Part shown: one piece after another, positions 10,126 to 17,576 of the stretch
Layout: every line of letters starts with the position of its first letter
How positions within the stretch are numbered: the stretch's first letter is position 1
Translations under genes and position numbers: made by a program
The notes under the pieces: model-generated
Databases searched by the model: none
What the model was told of the DNA's origin: nothing
Seen by the model: the letters and a program-made list of their open reading frames with translations, nothing else
Assembly: GCF_023264895.1 (NCBI RefSeq)
Contig: NZ_JAHFUY010000016.1
Coordinates: 1-64,000 of the forward strand
Reading direction: 5' to 3'
Length of the DNA stretch: 64,000 bases
From: Herbiconiux sp.
GTDB taxonomy: Bacteria; Actinomycetota; Actinomycetes; Actinomycetales; Microbacteriaceae

Positions 10126-10923
10126 TCACGGTCGCACCAAGGCCAGCGCTGCCGCCACCACGGCGGCGGGATCGTCGCGGTGCACGGAGTGGCCGGCGCC
10201 CACGACCGTCTGCACGATGGCATCCGCCTTGGCCTCGGTGAGGGCTGCACCCTGCTCCGGCGAGAAGATGGCGCCGCACGCGGGGTCGGCGGCGAGCACG
10301 TGCACGCGGGGTGCCAGTTCGGCGAGGGTCGGCTCCAGCTGCCAGCGCCTCGACGACCCGCCGGTGGTGTTGGCACGGATGGTGCGCTCCACCACGAACG
10401 GGCTGACGACGCGAGCGGCCAGGACCTTCTGCACGGCGTCTTCGACGTGCCAGCGCGGGTGCCGACTCAGGAGCTCGGCCGGATCGAGGTCGTCGAGATC
10501 GCCCAGGATGTCGGCGACGAGGTCGTCGGCCTCCTCGTGATCGACCGCGATGACGGGATCGAGCAGGAGGAGCGTGCGGGCCCACCGCGGCTCCGCAGCG
10601 GCGGCCACCACCGAGACCGCTCCGCCGAGGGAGTGCCCGACCACGAGGTCCCACGGCCGATCATCCCCGGTCGGGCTGAGGCGCACCACATCAGCCGCGT
10701 AGCCGTCGAGCGAGTAATCGGTCGTCCGCGGCGAGGCGCCGTGACCGCGGAGGTCGGCCGCGGTCACCGCCCACCCCTGCTCGGCGAGCAGGCTCGCCAC
10801 CTGCCACCATGTGCCCGCGGCCGAGGGCAGTCCGTGCAGGAGCAGCACCGACGGCGCTCGGGAGGTGTGCTCGCCCCACCGCAGTGTGGCGAGCTCGACG
10901 GCGAACGGCACGGATCCACTCAT
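10126..10923 (-). CDS. Alpha/beta fold hydrolase
   Basis: A 265-residue cytosolic hydrolase of the alpha/beta superfamily. The oxyanion motif LLLHGLP is at residues 27-33, the DLRGHGAS segment at 57-64, the nucleophile elbow GHSLGG at 96-101 (Ser98) and the catalytic histidine at about His245 (VGAGHSVH). An acid residue after strand 6 or 7 completes the triad. The substrate is unknown; similar proteins are annotated as esterases or as MhpC/MenH-like hydrolases without firm support. GGGAGG lies about 9 nt before the ATG. It follows the CWB2 gene on the same strand after 122 bp that includes an 18-bp tandem repeat. Confidence 0.85.
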   Translation of the reverse strand: MSGSVPFAVELATLRWGEHTSRAPSVLLLHGLPSAAGTWWQVASLLAEQGWAVTAADLRGHGASPRTTDYSLDGYAADVVRLSPTGDDRPWDLVVGHSLGGAVSVVAAAAEPRWARTLLLLDPVIAVDHEEADDLVADILGDLDDLDPAELLSRHPRWHVEDAVQKVLAARVVSPFVVERTIRANTTGGSSRRWQLEPTLAELAPRVHVLAADPACGAIFSPEQGAALTEAKADAIVQTVVGAGHSVHRDDPAAVVAAALALVRP

Positions 10924-10987
10924 CCCGGAATCCTCCCACCCCCGCGCCCACCTGGCACGCCGCCGCGACGACCTGTCGCGGACGGCG

Positions 10988-11041
10988 GGGGTCGGTGACC
11001 AGCCCGGGGTCGATGACCAGCCCAGGGCCGGTGATCAATCG
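10988..11041. repeat. 18-bp tandem repeat, three copies
   Basis: Units of the form GGGGTCGRTGACCAGCCC at 10988-11005 and 11006-11023 (one mismatch), with a diverged third copy to 11041. Non-coding, directly after the CWB2 gene stop at 11046 on the minus strand. Confidence 0.75.
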
Positions 11042-11045
11042 AGAG

Positions 11046-12059
11046 TCAGCGGTCGGCCCGCACATAAGGCAGCAGTTCGGCCATGACCGAGTCGCTGATG
11101 GTGGAAGGGCCACCGAGCACGATGATGTGCTTCGGTCGGAGCCGGCCCAGCTCTGTGGCCGCCGCCCCCGGGAGGGAGTCGGGTCGGACGAGCAGCACCG
11201 GCGCACCGTCGACGATCGCCGCCGCCGACCCGGAGAGCGCGTCGGGGAACACGAGGCCGGAAGCGACGTACACCGTCTGGATGTCGGTGCGGAAGCCGGC
11301 GGCGGTCGCAGCCGAGACCTCGTAGCGGTCGGCGCCGGTGGTGCGGCTGACGGGCGCGATCTCACCGAGCTGCCGCGCGACCTCCGCCGAGACGGTGCTC
11401 TCCCCGCCCATCAGGACGATCCTCCCTGGCCGCAGACGCAGCAGTTCCTCCTCCACCACGCCGGGAACGAAATCCTTCGTCGTGAGCAGCACGGGTGCCT
11501 GCAGCGAGCCGGCGGCGGCCGACCCGGACAGTGCGTCAGGGAACACCGCGCCCGAGGCGACGTAGACCACGGGTCGGCCCGGCCGGAACGCGTCTCCGGA
11601 GAGCAGCGTCGAGACCTCGTACCGGTTCGCGCCGTCGAGGCGGTCGACGACCCCCGCGAAGTCGTGGAGCAGCCGGAAGGTCTCGTCGCTCACGCTCGCA
11701 GCCCCACCCGCCACCACGATGCGATCCGGAGAGAGTCGCCTGAGCTCCGTCGCCACGGCCTCGGGGATGCCCCGGTGCGGAACCAGGAGCACAGGTGCGT
11801 TGAAGGTGCCGGCGACGGCCGACGCCGACAGAGCGTCGGCGAAGCCGACCCCCGAGGTGATGTAGACGACGGGTCCATCCGGCGCGAAGGTCTTCTCCGA
11901 CACCAGCGCCGACACCGCGTAGCGGTCGGCCCCGCCATAGCGCTCGACGGCCGGGTAGGCCTGGGCGGCGGGCGCGAGCACGGTCTGAGCGGCCAGCACA
12001 GCGGCAGCGACGGCCACCACGGAGACGAAGGAACGGGTACGGGATCGGGAACGGGTCAT
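11046..12059 (-). CDS. Secreted cell-wall-binding repeat 2 (CWB2) protein A
   Basis: A 337-residue secreted protein with a signal peptide cleaved near residue 34 (APAAQA). The mature part is three CWB2 (cell wall binding repeat 2) domains of about 95 residues, each starting with the RYGGADRYAVS-type motif and holding FADALSASAVAG or FPDALSGSAAAG and IVVAGG/IVLMGG. In clostridia such triplets anchor proteins to the wall through an anionic polymer; here nothing else is attached, so it is a bare wall-binding module. The ATG at 12059 has GGAGAG upstream; an ATG 16 codons earlier is less likely because it precedes the basic signal sequence. A paralogue lies immediately upstream. Confidence 0.92.
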   Translation of the reverse strand: MTRSRSRTRSFVSVVAVAAAVLAAQTVLAPAAQAYPAVERYGGADRYAVSALVSEKTFAPDGPVVYITSGVGFADALSASAVAGTFNAPVLLVPHRGIPEAVATELRRLSPDRIVVAGGAASVSDETFRLLHDFAGVVDRLDGANRYEVSTLLSGDAFRPGRPVVYVASGAVFPDALSGSAAAGSLQAPVLLTTKDFVPGVVEEELLRLRPGRIVLMGGESTVSAEVARQLGEIAPVSRTTGADRYEVSAATAAGFRTDIQTVYVASGLVFPDALSGSAAAIVDGAPVLLVRPDSLPGAAATELGRLRPKHIIVLGGPSTISDSVMAELLPYVRADR

Positions 12060-12077
12060 GAGAATCTCTCCTCGTCG

Positions 12078-12142
12078 AGATGGAAGGGAACCTCCATCTA
12101 CCCGCACCCGACCCCGCCGGCGTTATGAGTACTTGCTACTCA
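12078..12142 (-). promoter_or_regulatory. Palindrome plus hairpin upstream of CWB2 gene A
   Basis: On the minus strand TGAGTAGCAAGTACTC (12142-12127, arms GAGTA/TACTC) is followed after 27 nt by an inverted repeat AGATGGA/TCCATCT (12099-12078) that ends 18 nt before the ATG. The same layout stands before gene B, suggesting an operator or promoter element and a 5' UTR hairpin. Confidence 0.6.
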
Positions 12143-12162
12143 ATCGCGGCTGCTCGGCCTCC

Positions 12163-13227
12163 TCAGGAGGGGACGATGTAGCCGGCCAGCTGCGCACGAA
12201 CGGACTCGGAGACGGTCCTATCGCCTCCGAGGACGACGATTCGCGTGGGGTTCAACCGGTCCAGCTCCAAGCCCACCAGGCCGGGAACGGAGTCCGCCGT
12301 GACGAGCAGCACGGGCCCGTGCGCCTTGATCGCAGCAGCCGACCCGGAAAGGGCGTCGGGGAACACCGAGCCGGACGCCACGAACACGGTCTTCGCGCCG
12401 ACGGGGAAGGCGCTGAGCGACGTCGCGGCCGAGACGGCATAGCGATCGGCACCGCCGACACGGGTGGTGTCGCGCACGATGCCCCGCAGCTGGGTGAGGA
12501 CGGTGTCGGAGATCGTGTTCTCCCCGCCGAGGACGATCAGCTTCGACGGAGCCAAACGGGCGAGCTCGAGTCCGATGGCGCCCGGGATGGCGTCCTTCTG
12601 CACGAGCAGGACCGGGCCGCCCAGCTGTCCCGCGGCCGCGGAGCCCGACAGGGCATCCGGGAACACCTGGCCGGACGCGATGTACGCGACAGGGTTCTTC
12701 GGCCACAGGGTCTGCTCGGAGAGCCTGGCGGACACCTCGTAGCGCGTATCGCCGACCACGCGTTCGACGTCATCGGCGAAGTCGCCCAGCGCCTTCTCGA
12801 CGTCGCTGCTGACGGACGCGGTGCCGCCCACGACGACGATGACGTCGGGATTCAGTTTCGTCAGCTGGGCGGCCACCAGGTCGGAGATGCCCGATCGCGA
12901 CACGAGCAGCACCGGTGCCTTCTGCGCACCGGCCACGGCCGAGGCGGAAAGGGCGTCGGCATACCCCTCGCCCGACGCCACGAACACGAGGGGCGAGGTG
13001 GTGAACTCGCTGGCTGCTACCCCGGCGGACACGGCGTAACGGTCCGCCCCGCCGATGCGCGTGACGCCGGCCGCGGCGAACTCCTCGCTCTGGACCGACT
13101 CGGTCGACGACGGCACAGGTGCCGTGTCGGCAACGGCGGCGGAGGGTACGGCGAACAGGGAGAGGGCCACGGCGACGGTGGCCGCAGCTCCCATCGCTCG
13201 AAGCGGAGGTCGGGTACGGGTGGTCAT
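12163..13227 (-). CDS. Secreted cell-wall-binding repeat 2 (CWB2) protein B
   Basis: A 354-residue secreted protein with a signal peptide ending near AVAD (residues 31-34), then about 20 Ser/Thr/Glu-rich residues and three CWB2 domains (IGGADRYAVS, VVGDTRYEVS, VGGADRYAVS, each with the YADALSASA or FPDALSGSA core). It is a paralogue of protein A with the same three-domain build and no extra catalytic domain. AAGGAG lies 7-12 nt before the ATG at 13227. The two genes are tandem with 103 bp between them and each has its own copy of the palindrome-hairpin leader, so they are probably coregulated but separately transcribed. Confidence 0.92.
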   Translation of the reverse strand: MTTRTRPPLRAMGAAATVAVALSLFAVPSAAVADTAPVPSSTESVQSEEFAAAGVTRIGGADRYAVSAGVAASEFTTSPLVFVASGEGYADALSASAVAGAQKAPVLLVSRSGISDLVAAQLTKLNPDVIVVVGGTASVSSDVEKALGDFADDVERVVGDTRYEVSARLSEQTLWPKNPVAYIASGQVFPDALSGSAAAGQLGGPVLLVQKDAIPGAIGLELARLAPSKLIVLGGENTISDTVLTQLRGIVRDTTRVGGADRYAVSAATSLSAFPVGAKTVFVASGSVFPDALSGSAAAIKAHGPVLLVTADSVPGLVGLELDRLNPTRIVVLGGDRTVSESVRAQLAGYIVPS

Positions 13228-13241
13228 GAAGAGCTCCTTGC

Positions 13242-13306
13242 GTCTGGAAATGATCTTCCAGACTTGCGCTCACAACCGATCGAGCGTGAGGAGTACTTGC
13301 TACTCA
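13242..13306 (-). promoter_or_regulatory. Palindrome plus hairpin upstream of CWB2 gene B
   Basis: On the minus strand TGAGTAGCAAGTACTC (13306-13291) is identical to the copy before gene A and is again followed after exactly 27 nt by a hairpin, here the 8-bp GTCTGGAA/TTCCAGAC (13263-13242), ending 14 nt before the ATG. The sequence between them is not conserved, which argues for function of the two blocks. Confidence 0.6.
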
Positions 13307-14181
13307 GCGGCAGGAGCCGCGGCCCCGAGGGAGGCTCGCGCCACCGCGAGGAAGTCGTGCACCGTGAGGGACTCGCCGCGGGCCGTGGGCGCGATGCCCG
13401 CCGCCTCGAGCACGGCGATCGCGGCCTGGGAGGAGCCGAAGAGCTCCGAGAGCGCCTGCCGGAGCATCTTGCGGCGCTGGCCGAAGGCGGCGTCGACGAT
13501 CTCGAAGGTGCGCACCCGCAGCTCCTCGGTGTCGAGCCCCGTGCCCACGCGCTCGAAGCCCACGAGCACCGAGTCAACGTTCGGCACCGGCCAGAACACC
13601 TGCCGCGACACCTGCCCGGCCGTCCGCCACTCGCCGTACCAGGCGGCCTTCACGCTCGGCGAGCCGTAGACCTTCGAGCCCGGGTCCGCCGCGAGCCGGT
13701 GGCCGACCTCCGCCTGCACCATGACGACCCCCGAGCGGATGCCCGGGAAGTGCTCGAGCAGGTGCAGCAGCACGGGCACCGAGACGTTGTAGGGCAGGTT
13801 CGCCACGAGCCGAGACGGCTCGTCCGGCAGCGACCGGATGCGCAGCGCGTCCTCCCGGATCACCGTGAGCTTCGCCGCCGGCGCCAGCTGCGACACCGTG
13901 AGCGGCAGCTGCTCCGCCAGCCGGTGGTCGATCTCCACCGCCACCACCGAGGCACCGGCCTCGAGGAGGCCGAGCGTGAGCGAGCCGAGCCCCGGGCCCA
14001 CCTCGACGACCACGTCGCCCGCCTCGACCTTGGCGACCCGCACGATCTTCCGCACCGTGTTGGCGTCGATCACGAAGTTCTGGCCGAGCTTCTTCGTGGG
14101 CGTCAGGTCGAGCATGCCGGCCAGATCCCGGATCTCGGCCGGCCCCAGCAGGGAGACCCCGGTCGACGCGGAGTCGGTCAC
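13300..14181 (-). CDS. rsmA: 16S rRNA (adenine1518-N6/adenine1519-N6)-dimethyltransferase
   Basis: A 293-residue SAM-dependent methyltransferase that dimethylates two adjacent adenines of the 3' hairpin of 16S rRNA. The entry motif KKLGQNFVID is at residues 30-39, the SAM loop VVEVGPGLGSLT at about 58-69, and the catalytic NLPYNVSVP motif (N-L-P-Y) near residue 129. WPVPNVDSVLV marks the C-terminal domain. The GTG start overlaps the tatD stop (GTGA). It is the last gene of the metG-tatD-rsmA operon. Confidence 0.97.
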   Translation of the reverse strand: MTDSASTGVSLLGPAEIRDLAGMLDLTPTKKLGQNFVIDANTVRKIVRVAKVEAGDVVVEVGPGLGSLTLGLLEAGASVVAVEIDHRLAEQLPLTVSQLAPAAKLTVIREDALRIRSLPDEPSRLVANLPYNVSVPVLLHLLEHFPGIRSGVVMVQAEVGHRLAADPGSKVYGSPSVKAAWYGEWRTAGQVSRQVFWPVPNVDSVLVGFERVGTGLDTEELRVRTFEIVDAAFGQRRKMLRQALSELFGSSQAAIAVLEAAGIAPTARGESLTVHDFLAVARASLGAAAPAAE

Positions 14182-15089
14182 GAGGCCTGCACCGGCTCGT
14201 CGTCCCAGCGGCCGTAGACGAGCTCCGAGTTCGACGAGATCTGCGCCGCGAGCATCGACACGTCGGTGCCGAGGTGCGCGGCCATGGCCCGCAGCGTGTG
14301 CGGCACCAGGTACGGGGCGTTCGGCCGGCCCCGGAACGGCATCGGCGTGAGGTAGGGCGCATCCGTCTCGACCAGCAGCAGCGCCCGCGGTGCCACCTCG
14401 AGCGCCTCGCGCAGGTTGCCCGCGTTCTTGAAGGTCACGTTGCCGGCGAACGACATGTACCAGCCGTTCTCCGCGCAGATCGCGGCGAGCTCGGCGTCGC
14501 CCGAGAAGCAGTGGAAGACCGTGCGCTCAGGCGCGCCCACCCGGTGCAGCGTGGCGATGACCTCCGCGTGCGCATCCCGGTCGTGGATCTGCAGCGCGAT
14601 GCCGTTCTCCTTGGCGATCTCGATGTGCGCCTCGAACGAGCGGTACTGCGCCGCGAGGCCGGCCTCACCCGTGCGGTAGAAGTCGAGCCCGGTCTCACCG
14701 ACGGCACGCACCCGCGGCCAGCTCGCGAGGTCGGCGATCTCGGCGAGCGCGTCGTCGAGCCCACCGGCCGCGTCGTACTCCGGCGCCTCGTTCGGGTGGA
14801 TGGCGACGGCGGCGAGCATGCGCGGCTCCCTGGCCGCCTGCTCGGCCGACCAGCGCGAGGTCTCGAGGTCGGTGCCCACCTGCACGACCCCGCGCACGCC
14901 GACGGCCGAGGCCCGGTCGAGCTGCTCGTGGTAGTCGATCGGATCGGCTCCGTGCGCGATCTCGAGGTGCGTGTGGTTGTCGTAGACGGGCACGACGAGC
15001 GCCTCGGGCAGCGGCGGGTAGGCCTGCTCGGTGCGGTCGGACGGCTCGCGCTCGCGGAGGAACGCCGGCTGCCCCTCGGGGATCGTCAC
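14178..15089 (-). CDS. TatD family metal-dependent hydrolase
   Basis: A 303-residue TIM-barrel metal hydrolase of the TatD DNase family. Metal ligands are visible: DNHTHLE near residue 37, AVGETGLDF near 130, IHDRDAH with the third histidine, HCFSGD, and the final ETDAPYL aspartate. E. coli TatD is a 3'-5' exonuclease, but for most homologues the substrate is unproven. The first 35 residues are longer than usual. The GTG start at 15089 overlaps the metG stop (GTGA). Its place between metG and rsmA is a common arrangement in actinobacteria. Confidence 0.94.
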   Translation of the reverse strand: MTIPEGQPAFLREREPSDRTEQAYPPLPEALVVPVYDNHTHLEIAHGADPIDYHEQLDRASAVGVRGVVQVGTDLETSRWSAEQAAREPRMLAAVAIHPNEAPEYDAAGGLDDALAEIADLASWPRVRAVGETGLDFYRTGEAGLAAQYRSFEAHIEIAKENGIALQIHDRDAHAEVIATLHRVGAPERTVFHCFSGDAELAAICAENGWYMSFAGNVTFKNAGNLREALEVAPRALLLVETDAPYLTPMPFRGRPNAPYLVPHTLRAMAAHLGTDVSMLAAQISSNSELVYGRWDDEPVQAS

Positions 15090-16654
15090 GCCGTGGCCTC
15101 CACCTCGATGCGCGGGAAGAGCGCCTCGAGGGGCTGCACGCGGTCACCGCCCGTCCACTCGAAGGCCGAGCGGATCGGCTGGTCGGCGACGGCGCCGTCT
15201 CCCGACAGGGCGGTCCAGAGCTTGGCCGAGGCCTCGGGCACGACGGGCGAGAGCAGCACGGCGAGCGTGCCGAGACCGCGGACGGCCGTGCCGAGCACGA
15301 CGGCGAGGCGCTCGGCGTTCGCCGGATCCTTCGACAGCGCCCAGGGCTCCTGCACGGTGATGTAGCCGTTGAGCTCGTCGACGAGCTCCCAGATGCGCGC
15401 GATCGCCTCGTGCACGGCGACGCGCTCGATGGCGGCGTCGGCGGCCTGGGTGACGCGGCGCTCGGTCTGCTGGATGGCGCGCTCCGCATCCGTCACGGCG
15501 CTCTCGACGACGGCGGGGATGACGCCGTCGAAGTAGCGGGTGACCATGGCGACGACGCGCGAGGCGAGGTTGCCGAAGCCGTTGGCGAGCTCCGCCTGGT
15601 AGCGGGCCGCGAGGTCCTCCCAGGAGAACGAGCCGTCCTGGCCGAAGCTGATGGCGCGCATGAAGTAGTAGCGGAACGCGTCCGACCCGAAGGTGTCGGT
15701 GATCTGCTCGGGCGCGATGCCGGTGAGCTTCGATTTCGACATCTTCTCGCCGCCGACGAGCAGCCAGCCGTGGCCGAAGACCTGCTTGGGCACCTCGAGG
15801 CCTGCGGCCATGAGCATGGCGGGCCAGATGACGGCGTGGAAGCGCGCGATGTCCTTGCCCACGATGTGGGTGGCGGGCCAGAGCCGCTCGAACTTCTCGT
15901 CGTCCGACCCGTAGCCCGCGGCGGTGGCGTAGTTGAGAAGGGCGTCGAACCACACGTAGACCACGTGCGACTCGTCCCACGGCACCTTGACGCCCCAGTC
16001 GAAGGTCTGCCGCGAGATCGACAGGTCGGTGAGCCCGCGCTGCACGAAGGCGACGATCTCGTTGCGCACGCTCGCGGGCTGCACGAACTCGGGGCGCTCC
16101 TCGTAGAGGTCGAGCAGGCGCTGGGTGAAGTCGCTCATGCGGAAGAAGTAGTTGCGCTCCTTCAGCAGCTCCACCGGCTTGGAGTGGATGGCGCAGACCA
16201 GCTGCCCCTCGTACTGCCCCGTGCCGTCGACGAGGTCGGAGAGCTGCTTGTACTCCTCGCAGCCCACGCAGTAGTAGCCCTCGTACTCGCCGGTGTAGAT
16301 GTAGCCGGCGTCGTAGAGGCGCTGCAGGAAGAGCTGCACGTTCTTCTCGTGCCGCTCCTCGGTGGTGCGGATGAAGTCGTCGTTGGAGATGTCGATGGTC
16401 TCGAGCAGCGGCTGCCACGACTCCGCCACGAGCTTGTCGGCCCACTCCTGGGGGCTCACGCCGTTGGCGGTAGCGGTGCGCAGGATCTTCTGGCCGTGCT
16501 CGTCGGTGCCGGTGAGGAACCACGTGTCGTCACCCGCCTGGCGGTGCCAGCGCGCGAGCACGTCGGCGGCGACCTCGGTGTAGGCGTGCCCGATGTGGGG
16601 CACGTCGTTCACGTAGAAGATCGGCGTGGTGATGTAGAACGAGCCGTCGGACAT
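15086..16654 (-). CDS. metG: Methionyl-tRNA synthetase
   Basis: A 522-residue class I aminoacyl-tRNA synthetase that charges tRNA-Met. HIGH box (HIGH) at residues 20-23, KMSKS at 304-308, and a single zinc site formed by Cys129, Cys132, Cys154 and His157. It lacks the C-terminal Arc1p-like dimerisation domain, as in the short MetG type. I choose the ATG at 16654 (MSDGSF) instead of the ATG three codons earlier, because TAGGAT ends 7 nt before it in the leaderless spacing and the family begins here. First gene of the metG-tatD-rsmA operon. Confidence 0.97.
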   Translation of the reverse strand: MSDGSFYITTPIFYVNDVPHIGHAYTEVAADVLARWHRQAGDDTWFLTGTDEHGQKILRTATANGVSPQEWADKLVAESWQPLLETIDISNDDFIRTTEERHEKNVQLFLQRLYDAGYIYTGEYEGYYCVGCEEYKQLSDLVDGTGQYEGQLVCAIHSKPVELLKERNYFFRMSDFTQRLLDLYEERPEFVQPASVRNEIVAFVQRGLTDLSISRQTFDWGVKVPWDESHVVYVWFDALLNYATAAGYGSDDEKFERLWPATHIVGKDIARFHAVIWPAMLMAAGLEVPKQVFGHGWLLVGGEKMSKSKLTGIAPEQITDTFGSDAFRYYFMRAISFGQDGSFSWEDLAARYQAELANGFGNLASRVVAMVTRYFDGVIPAVVESAVTDAERAIQQTERRVTQAADAAIERVAVHEAIARIWELVDELNGYITVQEPWALSKDPANAERLAVVLGTAVRGLGTLAVLLSPVVPEASAKLWTALSGDGAVADQPIRSAFEWTGGDRVQPLEALFPRIEVEATA

Positions 16655-16661
16655 GGTCTCC

Positions 16662-16667
16662 ATCCTA
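16662..16667 (-). promoter_or_regulatory. Leaderless -10 hexamer of metG
   Basis: TAGGAT on the minus strand with a 7-nt gap to the ATG at 16654; it overlaps the alternative upstream ATG. Confidence 0.5.
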
Positions 16668-16706
16668 AAGGCCGGGGCCTCGCGCCGACGCCGTGTGACG
16701 GGGGCT

Positions 16707-17528
16707 CTACGGGCGGCGGGCGGCCAGGGCGCCCTCGTAGAGCGTGCGCTTCGAGAGCCCGGTGGCCTCGGCGATCGCCGCCGCCGCATCCTTCAGCCGG
16801 TAGCCGTCGGAGACGAGCTCGAGCACCTGGGCGATGCCCGTCTCGTCCGAGACCTCGAGAGCGGTGGCGCCGGCGACCACGATGCAGATCTCGCCCCGCA
16901 CTCCCCCGGCGGCCCACTCGGCGAGCTCGGTGGCGGTGCCGCGCTTCGCCTCCTCGTAGAGCTTCGTGAGCTCGCGCACCACCACGACCCGGCGGTCGGC
17001 GCCGAGCTCGGCCGCGAGGTCGGTGAGCGACTCCGCGAGCCGGTTGGGCGACTCGAAGAACACCATCGTGCGCGCCTCCCGGGCGAGCGCCCGGTAGGCG
17101 GAGGCCCGCTCGCCGTGCTTGCGTGGCAGGAAGCCCTCGAAGGTGAAGCGGTCGGTCGGCAGGCCGGAGAGGGCGAGCGCGGTGACCACCGCGGAGGGCC
17201 CGGGGATGACGGTCACGTCGACCCCCGCCTCGATCGCGGCGGAGACCAGCTGGTAGCCCGGGTCCGAGACCGTCGGCATGCCGGCATCCGAGAGCAGCAC
17301 GAGGTCGCCCTCGCGCGCCATCTCGACGAGGGCGCCGGCGCGCTCGCGCTCGTTGTGCTCGTGCAGCGGCAGCAGCCGCGGGCGGTTCTCGACACCCAGG
17401 CCCCTGAGGAGCTTCGCGGTGACCCTGGTGTCCTCGGCGGCGACCACCTCGGCGGCCTCGAGCACCTCGACGAGCCGCACCGACGCATCCTTGAGGTTTC
17501 CGATGGGCGTGGCCGCGAGGATGAGCAT
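16707..17528 (-). CDS. rsmI: 16S rRNA (cytidine1402-2'-O)-methyltransferase
   Basis: A 273-residue tetrapyrrole-methylase-fold enzyme that 2'-O-methylates C1402 of 16S rRNA. It shows the family start LILAATPIGNLKDAS, then AAEDTRVTAKLL, LLSDAGMPTVSDPG and VIPGPSAVVTAL, and FEGFLPRK, all diagnostic for RsmI. I place the start at the ATG at 17528 where family similarity begins and GGGAG lies about 13 nt upstream. It diverges from the mannosyltransferase gene with 48 bp between starts and is followed by metG in the same direction. Confidence 0.96.
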   Translation of the reverse strand: MLILAATPIGNLKDASVRLVEVLEAAEVVAAEDTRVTAKLLRGLGVENRPRLLPLHEHNERERAGALVEMAREGDLVLLSDAGMPTVSDPGYQLVSAAIEAGVDVTVIPGPSAVVTALALSGLPTDRFTFEGFLPRKHGERASAYRALAREARTMVFFESPNRLAESLTDLAAELGADRRVVVVRELTKLYEEAKRGTATELAEWAAGGVRGEICIVVAGATALEVSDETGIAQVLELVSDGYRLKDAAAAIAEATGLSKRTLYEGALAARRP

Positions 17529-17564
17529 GCCGCCCAGTCTCCCACCTCGCCCGCGCTCGCCCGT

Positions 17565-17570
17565 TAGCAT
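17565..17570 (+). promoter_or_regulatory. Leaderless -10 hexamer of the mannosyltransferase gene
   Basis: TAGCAT ends 6 nt before the GTG at 17577, without a ribosome binding site. Confidence 0.55.
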
Positions 17571-17576
17571 TGCCCG

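Noticed and set aside
13264-13290. lac-operator-like TTGTGAGCGCAA before CWB2 gene B
   Set aside because: Short imperfect palindrome absent from the matching position before gene A; probably chance.
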